Source: a virus. Taken from it: a DNA stretch of 64,000 nt. Below the pieces are notes generated by a model, which saw nothing but the letters and a program-made list of their open reading frames with translations, searched no databases and was not told the DNA's origin. Location of the stretch: the IMG/VR virus record IMGVR_UViG_3300023184_000039, positions 1 to 64,000 of that record, one strand, 5' to 3'. Both the position numbers and the translations under genes were made by a program. Below, piece after piece: positions 6,309 to 15,214 of this stretch (the first letter of the stretch is position 1; the number at the start of each line of letters is the position of its first letter).

Positions 6309-7060
6309 TAACTGATTCCGAGAATTTCTTTAACTTTTGGACCGACAACGGAATCTGCAGGAAGTTTGTTAGCAATTTTGAATGCCTTTATAGCCTCTGT
6401 AGTGCCCTGGTTCATCTGTCCATCAATATTGCCCTTGTAGAACCCTTTGGCCTTCAGAGCCTCTTGTAGGGCTTTGTGGTCGTGGATAGGCGGTGTTGTG
6501 TTTAGGTTGACAACTGGAGCAGCACCACCAGTAAATGCGATTACGGCTGGGGTTGGGTTGTCACCAGTTACTAGACGTAAATGCCATGGCTCGCTTGGAA
6601 CAACTTCCCAACTAAACCCAAAATCTTTGACGTTTGCTATAAGCCAGTTCAATCTTTTTGGTTCTGACGCGCTGGCAATATCTACGGCTAAACCGAGATT
6701 ATGGTTGGACTTACCTGGTGTCGCCAGCATGGCCATACCCTGTTTCAGGTACCAGGTTTTTCCTTCAAACGTCTTCGTGCTTGTTCCTGCAACTGGTTCC
6801 AAAACGTAGCGCTGCTTGAAGCCCGCCAGTTGGCTCTCGTATGTGCGATATAAATCGCCGGAACTCGTGGGTTTAAGTTCGACTCCGTCTGCTTTGGCTT
6901 TTGCGACCATTGCGTTCCAAGCGTCTGCGGCTCGGTGGTGGAGTTTTCCTCCAGATGGGATTGCTCGAAGCAATGATTCTGGCAGTTTTCCAGGTGTAAC
7001 CCCTTTCAGGTCTTTCGGCATAACAATCGGAACAATGTAATCCCATGCAAGTTTGCTCAT
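6308..7060 (-). CDS. Endolysin: M15 D,D-carboxypeptidase + peptidoglycan-binding domain
   Basis: A 250-residue protein. Residues about 30-165 are a peptidase M15 (VanY/D-Ala-D-Ala carboxypeptidase) domain with SNHNLGLAVD (His120, Asp127) and EPWHL (His160) for zinc binding. Residues about 195-250 are a PG_binding_1 domain (LQEALKAKGFYKGNIDG...T..AIKAFK.ANKL). It should cut the stem-peptide crosslink of host peptidoglycan at lysis. I chose the ATG at 7060, preceded by TTGGGAGATTTTGATT, over TTG at 7066. It is the first gene of the leftward lysis/regulatory unit. Confidence 0.88.
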   Translation of the reverse strand: MSKLAWDYIVPIVMPKDLKGVTPGKLPESLLRAIPSGGKLHHRAADAWNAMVAKAKADGVELKPTSSGDLYRTYESQLAGFKQRYVLEPVAGTSTKTFEGKTWYLKQGMAMLATPGKSNHNLGLAVDIASASEPKRLNWLIANVKDFGFSWEVVPSEPWHLRLVTGDNPTPAVIAFTGGAAPVVNLNTTPPIHDHKALQEALKAKGFYKGNIDGQMNQGTTEAIKAFKIANKLPADSVVGPKVKEILGIS

Positions 7061-7133
7061 AATCAAAATCTCCCAAGATGTCCCTATTTGGAACTAGTTT
7101 ATTTTACAACACAAACGGGTTTATTTGTATCTA

Positions 7134-10100
7134 CTAACCCTCGTCTGGCTCTTTCATATGAAGATACATAGATGCAGTAAAGGCCAAGACCGTTCCCCAA
7201 AGAGCGACCTTTTGAGTTAATCCCGAAAGGGTGAAGTACATGACCGTGGCTCCAGCAAGAGTGAATCCAGATGCCATAATTCCGTAAACAAACTTTGTTG
7301 CAAATTTCTTCCAGTCCATAATCCTTACTCCATTTTCATATTTGTAAATAGATATCCGCTTAATCCACTCAGGACCTTCGCCCTCAATGGCTCCGCCTTC
7401 CTCAGCTTCCTCTTCTTCCTCTTTGCGGGCCGCAACGTCTTGTCTTGGACCAGATGGACTAGAACCTGGGGTTGGAATTGCACCAGCCGCCGAAGCAATA
7501 GCAACAGTGCTGGTTACCAAGTTTACAGCAATCACGCTTCTTCTTGTACCAACATTGAGGGTTGACCCCAACGGCATGTATGTGTCGAAGACTCCAGCGA
7601 ACACATTTATCTCTTCTTCAAAGGATTCCTTGACGCCTACCGGAGCATCGGCAAGAGCTTCTGAAATAGCAGCACCAGATTCTGCGGACACTTCTGATAC
7701 TACGATTGCGTTAAAGACTGCAGTTGCTTGTTCTGCATCAATGCTCTCAAGAACCTTGGCACTTGTTGCCAATTCAGTTGCTTGACTTGATTCAACTCCA
7801 TCGTCTTTGCCAATAATCAAGTCAACAACTTGAGCAACCTGGTCGCTTGTGATGCTTGCGTTTTCGAGCACGTTTACAACTTCCGCAAACTTTTCTGCAG
7901 TCAATGGGGTGTCAAGAACCGCACTAAATGTTCCAACCAAAATCTCGTCAGAGACTTTCTCATCAAATATTGCGTTAATTACTGTGCTGAACTCTTCTGT
8001 GCTCAATGGTTCTGCTAGAACTTCTCCAGCAAGAGCTACCGTGTCCGCTGCAGAAAGGTCTCCGTCAAAAACGCTATTGAATACAGCGGAAAGATTTTCG
8101 CCAGACAAATCACCAGAGAGTAGGTCCCCAAGAACAGCGCCAGCATCAGCGACGGATATGTCTTTGTCAAACACTGCATCCATTACTTTTGCTATATCTG
8201 ATGCACTAGCTGGTCCATTGAGGATTGTACCGAGTGCCGAAACCATTGCATCTGGTGACGCTGTATCCGAGAATGCTGCATCAAGAACTTTTGTTAGTTC
8301 AGCATCGCTCAAATCTGCGCCAAGCATCGTGGTCAGTGCGGCAGTGAATACTTCAGGTGAAACATCTTCTGTAAATACTGCATCTAGAATTTTTCCCAGT
8401 TGTTTATCTGTAATGTCCGCACCCAAAACGGAGTCAAGTACAGCCGTCACGTCCTCGGCGGAAGCGTCAGGAGTGAATGCATCATCAAGCACTTTGTCTA
8501 GTTCTTTGTTTGAAATAGGTTCTCCGACGATAAAGTCAGGGATAGATGTATCTACTGGAATTACCTCTTCAACTGCTGGCGGCTCTGTTGTCTCTGATGT
8601 TTCTGGCAGGGTCTCTGGTGTGGTTATTTCTACAGGCAGCGTCTCTGTTGTGGCAGGGATGGTTACTTCTGGCATTGTGGAGTCTGTCTCAGGCAATACG
8701 GGGACGACTATTACCGCTGGGATTGTGGTTATTGTCGTTATTGTTTCTGGCACCGTTGTTGAACTACTTGTAGTAGTTGTACTGCTTGTAGTAGTAGAAC
8801 CAGGGATGGTCGTAGAGGTAGTTGTAGTTGTAGTTGTAGTTGTTGTCGGCGCAACACTGACATTTGCTGATTGCGTAAACAAAGTTGTCTCTTGGTTGAA
8901 TCCAACATTTCCACCAACATTGGATGTTCCATTCCACAGGTAATAAGTAATCCATGTTCCATTTTCGTCAAAAGAGTTATTGGTTACTGTTGCCCATTTT
9001 GGGTCTTTGTGACCATTGTTATAGCCATCATCAAGATAGATAGCCATACTGTTGTTGGTAAATGTGTTTCCATTAATCAAACGGTTATCTGAACCCATAT
9101 TGAATGTTGTCGGAATCGAAGCATTGTGATAGATGGCTATTGAGTTGTGGTCAAATGTTGAGTTCAGGATTTGTGTGCGGTTTAAACCAGTAATGTTTGC
9201 TGCATAACTATTATAAGTAAATGTTGAATCAACAACTTTTGTAAAACGATAGTTGTAGATGCCAGCTCCGTTGTGGTCAAAAATGCAGTTGTTTACATAT
9301 GTTTTATTTCCAAAAACGGAGTCAGGTTCACTTGCCCATGTAGTTGTTCCAGCGGCTAACTGTGGGGTGGAGCCATAGTCACCAGCAATACCATTGTTCA
9401 AATAGTCAAAGGTGCAATTTGTGTATGTTGCAGTAGAGCCACCGTTATTATTCCAAACAGCACTACCGCCGTTCATACCCGTAAAGCGAATATTTGTTGC
9501 CGATACTGTTCCCTGTGAGTTATAAATCAAACCACCATTGGTTGCTTGACCCTGCTTAAGAGTCATGTCTGAAACAGTCAATGTTTTACCAGATTGAACA
9601 TAAAAAATACGATATGCATTGTTCCCATCAATAATTGTATTAGTGCGACCATTTCCGGTTATTGTCACACTTTGAGAAATTTGAGGAAGCGCACTTGTAA
9701 GAACAATTATTCCGTTTACATCAAAAGTAATTGAATCGTACATTCCTCCAGAATTAGCATTTGCTTGAGTTATTGCCCAGCGAAGAGTTCCAGATGAAGT
9801 CGTATCATCAAGACTGGTTACGACAAGTGAAGTAGGAGCAGGTGGAATTGTTGTAGTCGTTGTAGTAGAAGTCGTAGTGCTAGTTGAAGTAGTTGTAGTT
9901 GTCGCGGCAGTAGTTGTAGGGGCAACAGTAGGAGCAGTTTCATTATTTGGCTCAACACCACCGAAGGTCACGCATGAACCACCAGCTTGATTACACGAGA
10001 GTGTCGTTCCTATTTCATCGTCAACCATAAGAACTGGAGACAAGGCTGTGTCGTCGAGGTTGAATGCAACAAAGCCCATCTTGTAGGTTCCTGTTATGGA

Positions 10101-10871
10101 TACCTCGTAAGTTGATGTCTGCCAACCAGTTGAACCGTACGAGTTCGTTGAATAGTCACCAGTCCCAGGGTTAGTAAAACCAAGAAGCGCATAAGACTGG
10201 ACAAAGTTGTTAACTGTTATTACTGGATTTCCAGTCACGGTTACTGGGACTAAAGAAGTGATTGAGCCGTCGTTGTAAGGGATGTAGTCGGTTGCCATGT
10301 AGTTCCATGACATTGTGTAAGTAACTCCAGCGGTTAATTGAACTTCACGAGTAATCCACGCGGCATCAGTTGGGGTTCCACTGCCATAACCAGAAGCGCT
10401 CGCTTGACCAGAAAGCATTGTTGTAATTGCAGATGTTTGAGTTCCAGAAAGACCTAATGCAGCAGTTGCTTGGCTAAACGTTTGCTGACTTTTGGGTTGT
10501 AGGGCAACAGCATAAGTTCCGCCCTTTGGCGATAATGTCCAAGTACCAGAGGCAACAGCAGGTGCATAGTATGGATTGGGTTGACCATTGATGGTTGGGC
10601 TACCCATTGAGCCATGAGACCCATGACTAAACAGTCTTGAGCCATTAAAAACGGTTACACCAGTTCCGTTGCCATTGATTGAAGCACCAAGGTTCCCTGT
10701 TTGTGTCCCTATTGACCAACCAGTAAAGGAATTATCCTCAAACCCCGCCCCAGGTATGGTCGTGGCGGACACCGAAGTCGAAAAACCAAATATTGAGAAA
10801 AGCAAGAAAAATACCGAGGGCACAGCCATGATGGCTGCGGGTTTATTGATTCGGCGACGCCGTACGAACAT
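7134..10871 (-). CDS. Large secreted, membrane-anchored beta-helix surface protein
   Basis: A 1245-residue protein. The order is: basic signal peptide RRRRINK + hydrophobic core (residues 1-38); Gly/Ser/Thr-rich beta domain (about 40-310); Thr-rich linker (about 317-345); right-handed parallel beta-helix (about 350-660, opening with TSSGTLRWAITQAN and many N-x-T repeats); second Thr/Pro linker (about 667-775); an alpha-helical array of about ten repeats of 28-30 residues of type L-D-A-x-F-x-x-x-x-S-x-x-x-x-x-A-x-x-x-x-L (about 780-1090); an E-rich segment; and two transmembrane helices (about 1185-1240). AGGAGG immediately precedes the ATG at 10871. It looks like a host-type cell-surface protein rather than a virion part, so possible roles are adhesion, superinfection exclusion or surface masking. 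Function not known. Confidence 0.75.
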   Translation of the reverse strand: MFVRRRRINKPAAIMAVPSVFFLLFSIFGFSTSVSATTIPGAGFEDNSFTGWSIGTQTGNLGASINGNGTGVTVFNGSRLFSHGSHGSMGSPTINGQPNPYYAPAVASGTWTLSPKGGTYAVALQPKSQQTFSQATAALGLSGTQTSAITTMLSGQASASGYGSGTPTDAAWITREVQLTAGVTYTMSWNYMATDYIPYNDGSITSLVPVTVTGNPVITVNNFVQSYALLGFTNPGTGDYSTNSYGSTGWQTSTYEVSITGTYKMGFVAFNLDDTALSPVLMVDDEIGTTLSCNQAGGSCVTFGGVEPNNETAPTVAPTTTAATTTTTSTSTTTSTTTTTTIPPAPTSLVVTSLDDTTSSGTLRWAITQANANSGGMYDSITFDVNGIIVLTSALPQISQSVTITGNGRTNTIIDGNNAYRIFYVQSGKTLTVSDMTLKQGQATNGGLIYNSQGTVSATNIRFTGMNGGSAVWNNNGGSTATYTNCTFDYLNNGIAGDYGSTPQLAAGTTTWASEPDSVFGNKTYVNNCIFDHNGAGIYNYRFTKVVDSTFTYNSYAANITGLNRTQILNSTFDHNSIAIYHNASIPTTFNMGSDNRLINGNTFTNNSMAIYLDDGYNNGHKDPKWATVTNNSFDENGTWITYYLWNGTSNVGGNVGFNQETTLFTQSANVSVAPTTTTTTTTTTSTTIPGSTTTSSTTTTSSSTTVPETITTITTIPAVIVVPVLPETDSTMPEVTIPATTETLPVEITTPETLPETSETTEPPAVEEVIPVDTSIPDFIVGEPISNKELDKVLDDAFTPDASAEDVTAVLDSVLGADITDKQLGKILDAVFTEDVSPEVFTAALTTMLGADLSDAELTKVLDAAFSDTASPDAMVSALGTILNGPASASDIAKVMDAVFDKDISVADAGAVLGDLLSGDLSGENLSAVFNSVFDGDLSAADTVALAGEVLAEPLSTEEFSTVINAIFDEKVSDEILVGTFSAVLDTPLTAEKFAEVVNVLENASITSDQVAQVVDLIIGKDDGVESSQATELATSAKVLESIDAEQATAVFNAIVVSEVSAESGAAISEALADAPVGVKESFEEEINVFAGVFDTYMPLGSTLNVGTRRSVIAVNLVTSTVAIASAAGAIPTPGSSPSGPRQDVAARKEEEEEAEEGGAIEGEGPEWIKRISIYKYENGVRIMDWKKFATKFVYGIMASGFTLAGATVMYFTLSGLTQKVALWGTVLAFTASMYLHMKEPDEG

Positions 10872-11009
10872 GGAACCTCCTAACAGGACCTCTAATTCTA
10901 GCATTTTTTAAAATTAATATAAAACAAAATGCTTAATCCCTTGGTGTGTTTCCATATCAAGTTACTTATGTGGGATACTATTTACGGTTAAGGGATTCAA
11001 GGAGACTCA
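10872..11009. promoter_or_regulatory. Divergent promoter region with inverted repeat
   Basis: The only 138 bases between the leftward surface-protein gene and the rightward fibre gene. It is AT-rich and contains AATCCCTT (10935-10942) and its complement AAGGGATT (10990-10997). Rightward, GGATACTAT around 10973-10981 could be a -10 element. Leftward, TTTATATTAA near 10910-10925 could serve. Promoter positions are guesses. Confidence 0.35.
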
Positions 11010-12284
11010 ATGGCTGGCGCTGGCATCCGATTATTTACCGCGGGAGAAATCCTCACTGCGGATTTGGTCAATACATACCTCATGGACCAAGTTGTGCCTC
11101 GTTTTGCCTCGACCACAACTAGAAATGCATCTTTTGGTGGTGCTGGTCAACCAACACTTGGTGCCAGTGATGAGGGAAGACTTTGTTATCTTGACTCAAC
11201 AAACGAACTTCAATATTGGAACGGTAGTACATGGGTGTCAATTGGCGACCAAGCAGTAATCGGAATCATTGCAGCAAAAGGTGATTTGATAGTTGGCACG
11301 ACAGCAAACACCATTACAAATTTAAGTGTTGGTGCCAATGGAAAAGTTCTTACAGCAGATAGCGGTACGGGAACTGGTTTGGCATGGAGTTCTCCAACGG
11401 TTGATGATTTGGCTATTACAAGTGCAAAAATAGCCAACCTCACCATTGTTGACGGGAACATCTCTGCCTCAGCCGCCATCTCTCTTTCCAAGCTTGCCAC
11501 TGGAGCCCTGCCAACCGCAATCACGGTCACGTCGGCAAACATATCCGACCTATCTATTGTCAACGCCGACGTCAGTACTTCGGCTGCGATTGCGTACAGC
11601 AAGTTAAACCTAGGCACATCTATTGTTAATGCAGATATTGCAACTGGTGCCGCAATTGCCGCCTCAAAGATTTCTGGAACAGCGATAACCGCTGCCGACA
11701 CCGGCACTGTAACGAGCACAATGATTGCCGACGGAACCATCGTCAATGCTGATGTAAGCGCTTCTGCTGCGATTGCGCACACTAAATTAGCCGCTGCAAC
11801 TGCTGGTCAGGTGCTTTTGGGGACCACAACTACGGGAGTTGTCACCGCAACAACAGTTTCTGGCGATGTAACAATTACCGGCGCTGGGGTTACGGCAATT
11901 AGTTCTGGAGTGATTGTTGATGCCGATGTCAGTGCAACTGCGGCCATTAGCAGAGGCAAAATTGCCGATATGTCAATTGACACCAAGACAGGAAACTACA
12001 CGCTTGTCCTAACCGACGCCAACAAGTTGATAGAAATGAACCTTACAAGTACAGCGAATACTGTATCTGTACCAACAAATGCATCAGTGGCTTTTCCAAT
12101 CGGAACCCAAATCAACATCACCCAGTATGGAACTGGAAAAACTCAAATAGTTGCCGTAACATCTGGAACGACAAGCATTAGGTCAACACCAGGTTCCTAC
12201 CTACGTGACCGGTACTCATCGGCCACCCTTATCAAAAGGGCTACAGATGAGTGGTATCTGATTGGTGATTTGAGTGCATCGTGA
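11010..12284 (+). CDS. Tail fibre protein A
   Basis: A 424-residue protein rich in Ala, Thr, Ser and Ile. The N-terminus (GIRLFTAGEILTADLVNTYLMDQVVPRF...YWNGSTWVSIGD) is the usual start of fibre and capsid-decorating proteins. Residues about 130-320 hold repeats of (S/T)-I-V-N-A-D-(V/I)-S-x-(S/T)-A-A-I-(A/S)-x-(S/T)-K-L, typical of trimeric beta-fibres. The last 90 residues (NKLIEMNL...ATLIKRATDEWYLIGDLSAS) are homologous to the C-terminus of the fibre at 29245-31737. GGAGACTCA precedes the ATG. The next gene overlaps by 4 bases. It is the only fibre on the + strand. Confidence 0.8.
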   Translation: MAGAGIRLFTAGEILTADLVNTYLMDQVVPRFASTTTRNASFGGAGQPTLGASDEGRLCYLDSTNELQYWNGSTWVSIGDQAVIGIIAAKGDLIVGTTANTITNLSVGANGKVLTADSGTGTGLAWSSPTVDDLAITSAKIANLTIVDGNISASAAISLSKLATGALPTAITVTSANISDLSIVNADVSTSAAIAYSKLNLGTSIVNADIATGAAIAASKISGTAITAADTGTVTSTMIADGTIVNADVSASAAIAHTKLAAATAGQVLLGTTTTGVVTATTVSGDVTITGAGVTAISSGVIVDADVSATAAISRGKIADMSIDTKTGNYTLVLTDANKLIEMNLTSTANTVSVPTNASVAFPIGTQINITQYGTGKTQIVAVTSGTTSIRSTPGSYLRDRYSSATLIKRATDEWYLIGDLSAS

Positions 12285-12835
12285 TTCCTGGCAATACTTC
12301 TAGTCAGGGAAAGTTTGTCACTGAGCCGACATCTGTTTCGGCTAGTTCTGGTAATGGTGAAGCAACGGTCTCGTTTACATTGCCAACTCGCGTAGGCAAA
12401 GGTACTGCAACTTATTTGGTAACAGCATCGCCCGGCGGTGCTACTGCTAGTGGGGCTAGTTCACCAATAACCATTACTGGTTTAAGCAATGGGACCGCAT
12501 ATACATTTACGGTCACTACGGTTAGTAACTACGGAGTAACCAAGGTTTCCAGTGCTTCAAGTAGTGTTACTCCAGTTGCGCCACCATTCTTCCCACCATT
12601 CTTCCCACCATTCTTCCCACCATTCTTCCCACCACACTTCCCACCAGTATTTGACCCATGCGCTGGGTATACATGCGTTTCATGGCCAGCGGCTGGAATG
12701 TATTTGTACTCTTTTGTTGATTATTCTGGCAACTCAGTGGCCCAAGGTTGTTTCTTTGGTGGAAATTGGAATGCATTTGGCGATGCAAATTGCGGCTGCC
12801 CAGCCACCTATGCGCAGTTTGTATCCTGTGTATAA
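12281..12835 (+). CDS. FN3 + (F/H)FPP-repeat protein, copy A
   Basis: A 184-residue protein with a GTG start overlapping the fibre stop (GTGA). One fibronectin-III-like domain (about residues 15-97, ending TYLVTA..PGG...SPITITGLSNGTAYTFTV) leads into PVAPPFF and about five four-residue repeats FFPP ending in HFPP (about 99-122). It finishes with a Cys-rich C-terminal domain (CAGYTC, GCFFGG, NCGCPA, final CV). The FN3 and repeat are homologous to the inverted copy at 28510-29241; the Cys-rich end is unique to this copy. Translational coupling suggests it caps or decorates the fibre, probably in adhesion. It is not a known named family. Confidence 0.7.
   Translation: MIPGNTSSQGKFVTEPTSVSASSGNGEATVSFTLPTRVGKGTATYLVTASPGGATASGASSPITITGLSNGTAYTFTVTTVSNYGVTKVSSASSSVTPVAPPFFPPFFPPFFPPFFPPHFPPVFDPCAGYTCVSWPAAGMYLYSFVDYSGNSVAQGCFFGGNWNAFGDANCGCPATYAQFVSCV
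12581..12645 (+). repeat. 12-bp tandem repeat CCACCATTCTTC
   Basis: About five near-identical 12-base units (CCACCATTCTTCC...) encode the FFPP array, with one unit changed to CACTTC (HFPP). An inverted, longer and more diverged array lies at 28523-28686. Confidence 0.85.
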
Positions 12836-12888
12836 CTAGCTGTTAGTGTGCAAACCACGATTACAAACCGAATCAAAAGGATAAAACA

Positions 12889-13116
12889 ATGAGCGAAGCA
12901 ACAGGAACACCATTAACAGAAATGCCAGATTTAACTGGATTCCCAACATTTATTTTTGTCATAGATGGCGAAATTGCCGACGTACAAGTTTTACGTCCAA
13001 CCGATGAACGAAGGGTGGCTGTTCTTTCATCAAGTCCACAGGTTTATGTGCTTGATGGAGGTTTCCCAGCAGATGGAGTTCCGCCGCGAATAGGGTCGCA
13101 CTGGCCGTTGGTCTAA
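12889..13116 (+). CDS. Hypothetical protein
   Basis: A 75-residue acidic protein preceded by AAAAGGATAAAACA (good ribosome-binding site). It contains a short beta-rich core (TFIFVIDGEIADVQVLRP, RRVAVLSSSPQVYVLDGG) and a Pro-rich end. No family is recognised. It sits after the FN3/FFPP gene on the + strand, so it may be part of the fibre transcription unit. Confidence 0.6.
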   Translation: MSEATGTPLTEMPDLTGFPTFIFVIDGEIADVQVLRPTDERRVAVLSSSPQVYVLDGGFPADGVPPRIGSHWPLV

Positions 13117-13125
13117 GATACCGTC

Positions 13126-13356
13126 ATGGCAAATCCATGGCAGGAGTATAAAAAAAAACTCGGTGACACACGCCCATGGGATATGATAAATCCCAACATA
13201 GAACATGCCTTAGCAGATGAAGCAACAAGACGAATGTCTATTTGTGAGGAGTGTCCAAGTCTTCTGAAATTGACACATCAATGCAAAGAGTGTGGATGTT
13301 TTATGAAACTAAAAGTCAAACTTGCCAATGCAAAATGCCCACTTGGAAAATGGTAA
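13126..13356 (+). CDS. Small zinc-ribbon protein (paralogue of 5179-5385)
   Basis: A 76-residue protein with CEEC, CKECGC and KLKVKLANAKCPLGKW: the same Cys spacing and C-P-x-G-K-W ending as the protein at 5179-5385, but on the opposite strand with a different N-terminal half (WQEYKKKLGDTRPWDMINP). The family is common in phages, with no assigned function. It is the last + strand gene before the dioxygenase island and converges on the PhyH gene at 13429. Confidence 0.7.
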   Translation: MANPWQEYKKKLGDTRPWDMINPNIEHALADEATRRMSICEECPSLLKLTHQCKECGCFMKLKVKLANAKCPLGKW

Positions 13357-13428
13357 GGTTGAGGAAACTGATAGAAAATTCACCAGCTGTGGGTGGATAA
13401 GTATTTGGATGGCAATGATGACCATCAA

Positions 13429-14163
13429 CTATCTTTTGTTGCTAAAGCTAAGATACCCAGCTTTGAATCCACCCCCATACTCCTCTCGACCTTCTGTCAC
13501 GTTTGTGTAGTGTCCTATGACTGCTCGCCTTTCCACCCCACCTACCTGAGGGTGTGCCATATGAAACAACCTTCCATCCCAGTAGAGAACATCACCTTTT
13601 TTGGCATCAAACATAAGAGGGACTAGTTCTTTTGATTTTACTTTTTTGTCAATGTATGTTTTGAGAAATTCAAATAACTTCGTGTCATAGTTGATTCCAT
13701 CCGATTCGGAATTAATAAATTCCTTGATTTCTGGTTCTGATTGAACATCAAGATTGTGGGAACCAGGAATGTATGAGAACAACCCAGAATCAATTTTAAT
13801 ATCCTCTAAAGCCACCCATGCCCCCACACATCTAAAAGTAAGTTTTTCACCGTTGCGAAGCTCTGGGGCCATGTCGTAGTGCCAACTGACACCGTCTTGA
13901 TTCCAGGATATGAAAGATGCATGTATTGCTGGTGGTGAGTCAATCAATTCCAATATGTCTTGACAGATTTCGTCACATAATAATATTTCCAGAATTTCAT
14001 CTGCCTGTTTCCACACTTGGTCGCTATACCCATGCGCATGTTCAAGCAGGGATGCATCAAAAAACGACTGGTGATTGGCTAGGTGCCAATCTATATATTT
14101 ATTGATTTTATCGGCAGATATTCGCGCCTTTTTTATAACAAAACCATCTTCCGAAAAGCCCAT
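13429..14163 (-). CDS. PhyH-type 2OG/Fe(II) dioxygenase 1
   Basis: A 244-residue protein of the phytanoyl-CoA dioxygenase superfamily. WHYD (His95, Asp97) and His201 in RLFHMAHP would bind Fe(II), and Arg212/213 in GVERRAVIGHY would bind 2-oxoglutarate. Also present are VGAWVALEDIKIDSGLFSYIPGSH, the classic PhyH core, and AKKGDVLYWDG before the distal His. PhyH enzymes hydroxylate small molecules, lipids or amino acids, so the substrate cannot be read from sequence. It is one of two PhyH and eight P4H-like proteins in this island. It is transcribed leftward from a region shared with the rightward desaturases. Confidence 0.85.
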   Translation of the reverse strand: MGFSEDGFVIKKARISADKINKYIDWHLANHQSFFDASLLEHAHGYSDQVWKQADEILEILLCDEICQDILELIDSPPAIHASFISWNQDGVSWHYDMAPELRNGEKLTFRCVGAWVALEDIKIDSGLFSYIPGSHNLDVQSEPEIKEFINSESDGINYDTKLFEFLKTYIDKKVKSKELVPLMFDAKKGDVLYWDGRLFHMAHPQVGGVERRAVIGHYTNVTEGREEYGGGFKAGYLSFSNKR

Positions 14164-14281
14164 AGGGATGCATTGTATATCACCAATATCCAGTTACTGG
14201 GCAAGTGCGATAATCCCATTGAACAAAAATGCACATACCGAGCGTTCACCCAACAAGCGGCAAATCATATATGCTGGAAAT
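14164..14281. promoter_or_regulatory. Divergent intergenic region (dioxygenase/desaturase)
   Basis: 118 bases between the leftward PhyH gene and the ATG of desaturase 1 at 14282. It must hold both promoters if they are locally expressed. ATTGTATATCACC and TCATATATGC are AT-rich candidates, but I cannot assign -35/-10 pairs with confidence. Confidence 0.3.
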
Positions 14282-15214
14282 ATGCTTAATCCTAGAGATA
14301 TCACCGAAACCGAAAAAATTGTAGTTGAAAAATATTCCAATCAGTTCCCAACTGCTATTTTTTTGGGATGGATTTTGGGGTTGTTCGCCTACGTTGGTTC
14401 AGTATTATCCTGCTTGTTTTTGAATTTTACAATCACTGGTGGGGTAATTGTTGCAATTCTTTCATCATTTCTCATGTTTCCATGTATGCATGGAGCCGCA
14501 CATGGGCATTTCAGAGGGAGGGATGGCAAGCACAAAATGCTTAACAATATCGTTGGGCATAGCGCAGCAAACACTGCACAATTTTCTTTTACGCAATATA
14601 AAAATCTACACATGGACCATCATAAATATACGAACATAAAGGGTTCCGACCCAGATTATGTTCAACTCAAAAGTTATTGGTCCCTTTTTGTGTATACGGT
14701 TTCTTCTTATGTCATCCAGGTATTGCTTGCAATTCCTGTAATTAATAAAATGGTAATGAAGAAAATACCAAGGTTTGCTCGTGAGAGAATCAAAAAATAT
14801 ACAACGAGTTTTTCTGTATGGCAAGTCCGAGTAACCTACATGGCTTTTCTTGCTTCCATCTATGCTGGGTATGGAAAATACATTTTTTGGCTATGGCTAT
14901 TTCCACATTTTATTAATAGGACGAGACTTATTATTCTATTTATGTGGTTGCCACATAGACATGGAGAAACTTCTGCTTTTAGGGATACAAGAATACAAAT
15001 AACTCCAATTTTGGGAAATGCAAAATATCATAGACTATGGAAAGCAACTCTATTTGCTAGAGAAATGGACTACCACTTAGTGCATCATCTATACCCCTCA
15101 ATAATACTTCCAAACCTAGAAAAAGCCTTTATAGAGTTGAGTGATATACTCATGGATAACCAAAGTATAATAGTCAAACGATTCACAGGAGCACCATGGC
15201 ATTCCATAAAATGA
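14282..15214 (+). CDS. Membrane fatty-acid desaturase 1
   Basis: A 310-residue integral membrane di-iron protein. The three His boxes are HGAAH (70-74), HMDHH (110-114) and HLVHH (265-269), the pattern of acyl-lipid desaturases and related hydroxylases. Hydrophobic segments at about 24-66 and 130-215 give the usual four membrane passes. I use the ATG at 14282 with GGAA upstream, because further upstream extension lies antisense to the PhyH gene. It would introduce a double bond or hydroxyl into membrane lipid acyl chains or a carotenoid-like substrate; electron donors must come from the host. A paralogue follows immediately, overlapping by 19 bases. Confidence 0.8.
   Translation: MLNPRDITETEKIVVEKYSNQFPTAIFLGWILGLFAYVGSVLSCLFLNFTITGGVIVAILSSFLMFPCMHGAAHGHFRGRDGKHKMLNNIVGHSAANTAQFSFTQYKNLHMDHHKYTNIKGSDPDYVQLKSYWSLFVYTVSSYVIQVLLAIPVINKMVMKKIPRFARERIKKYTTSFSVWQVRVTYMAFLASIYAGYGKYIFWLWLFPHFINRTRLIILFMWLPHRHGETSAFRDTRIQITPILGNAKYHRLWKATLFAREMDYHLVHHLYPSIILPNLEKAFIELSDILMDNQSIIVKRFTGAPWHSIK

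Noticed and set aside
7849-8943. A 364-codon rightward open frame opposite the surface protein
   Set aside because: Ser/Val-rich antisense of Thr/Ala-rich repeats, no ribosome-binding site, and the leftward frame has signal peptide, repeats and transmembrane helices.
11210-11782. A 190-codon leftward frame opposite fibre A
   Set aside because: Antisense to Ala/Thr-rich fibre repeats; the sense frame has a good ribosome-binding site and fibre homology.
12581-12645. Short regularly spaced repeats as possible CRISPR
   Set aside because: Units are 12 bases with no spacers and are in frame with a protein-coding gene.
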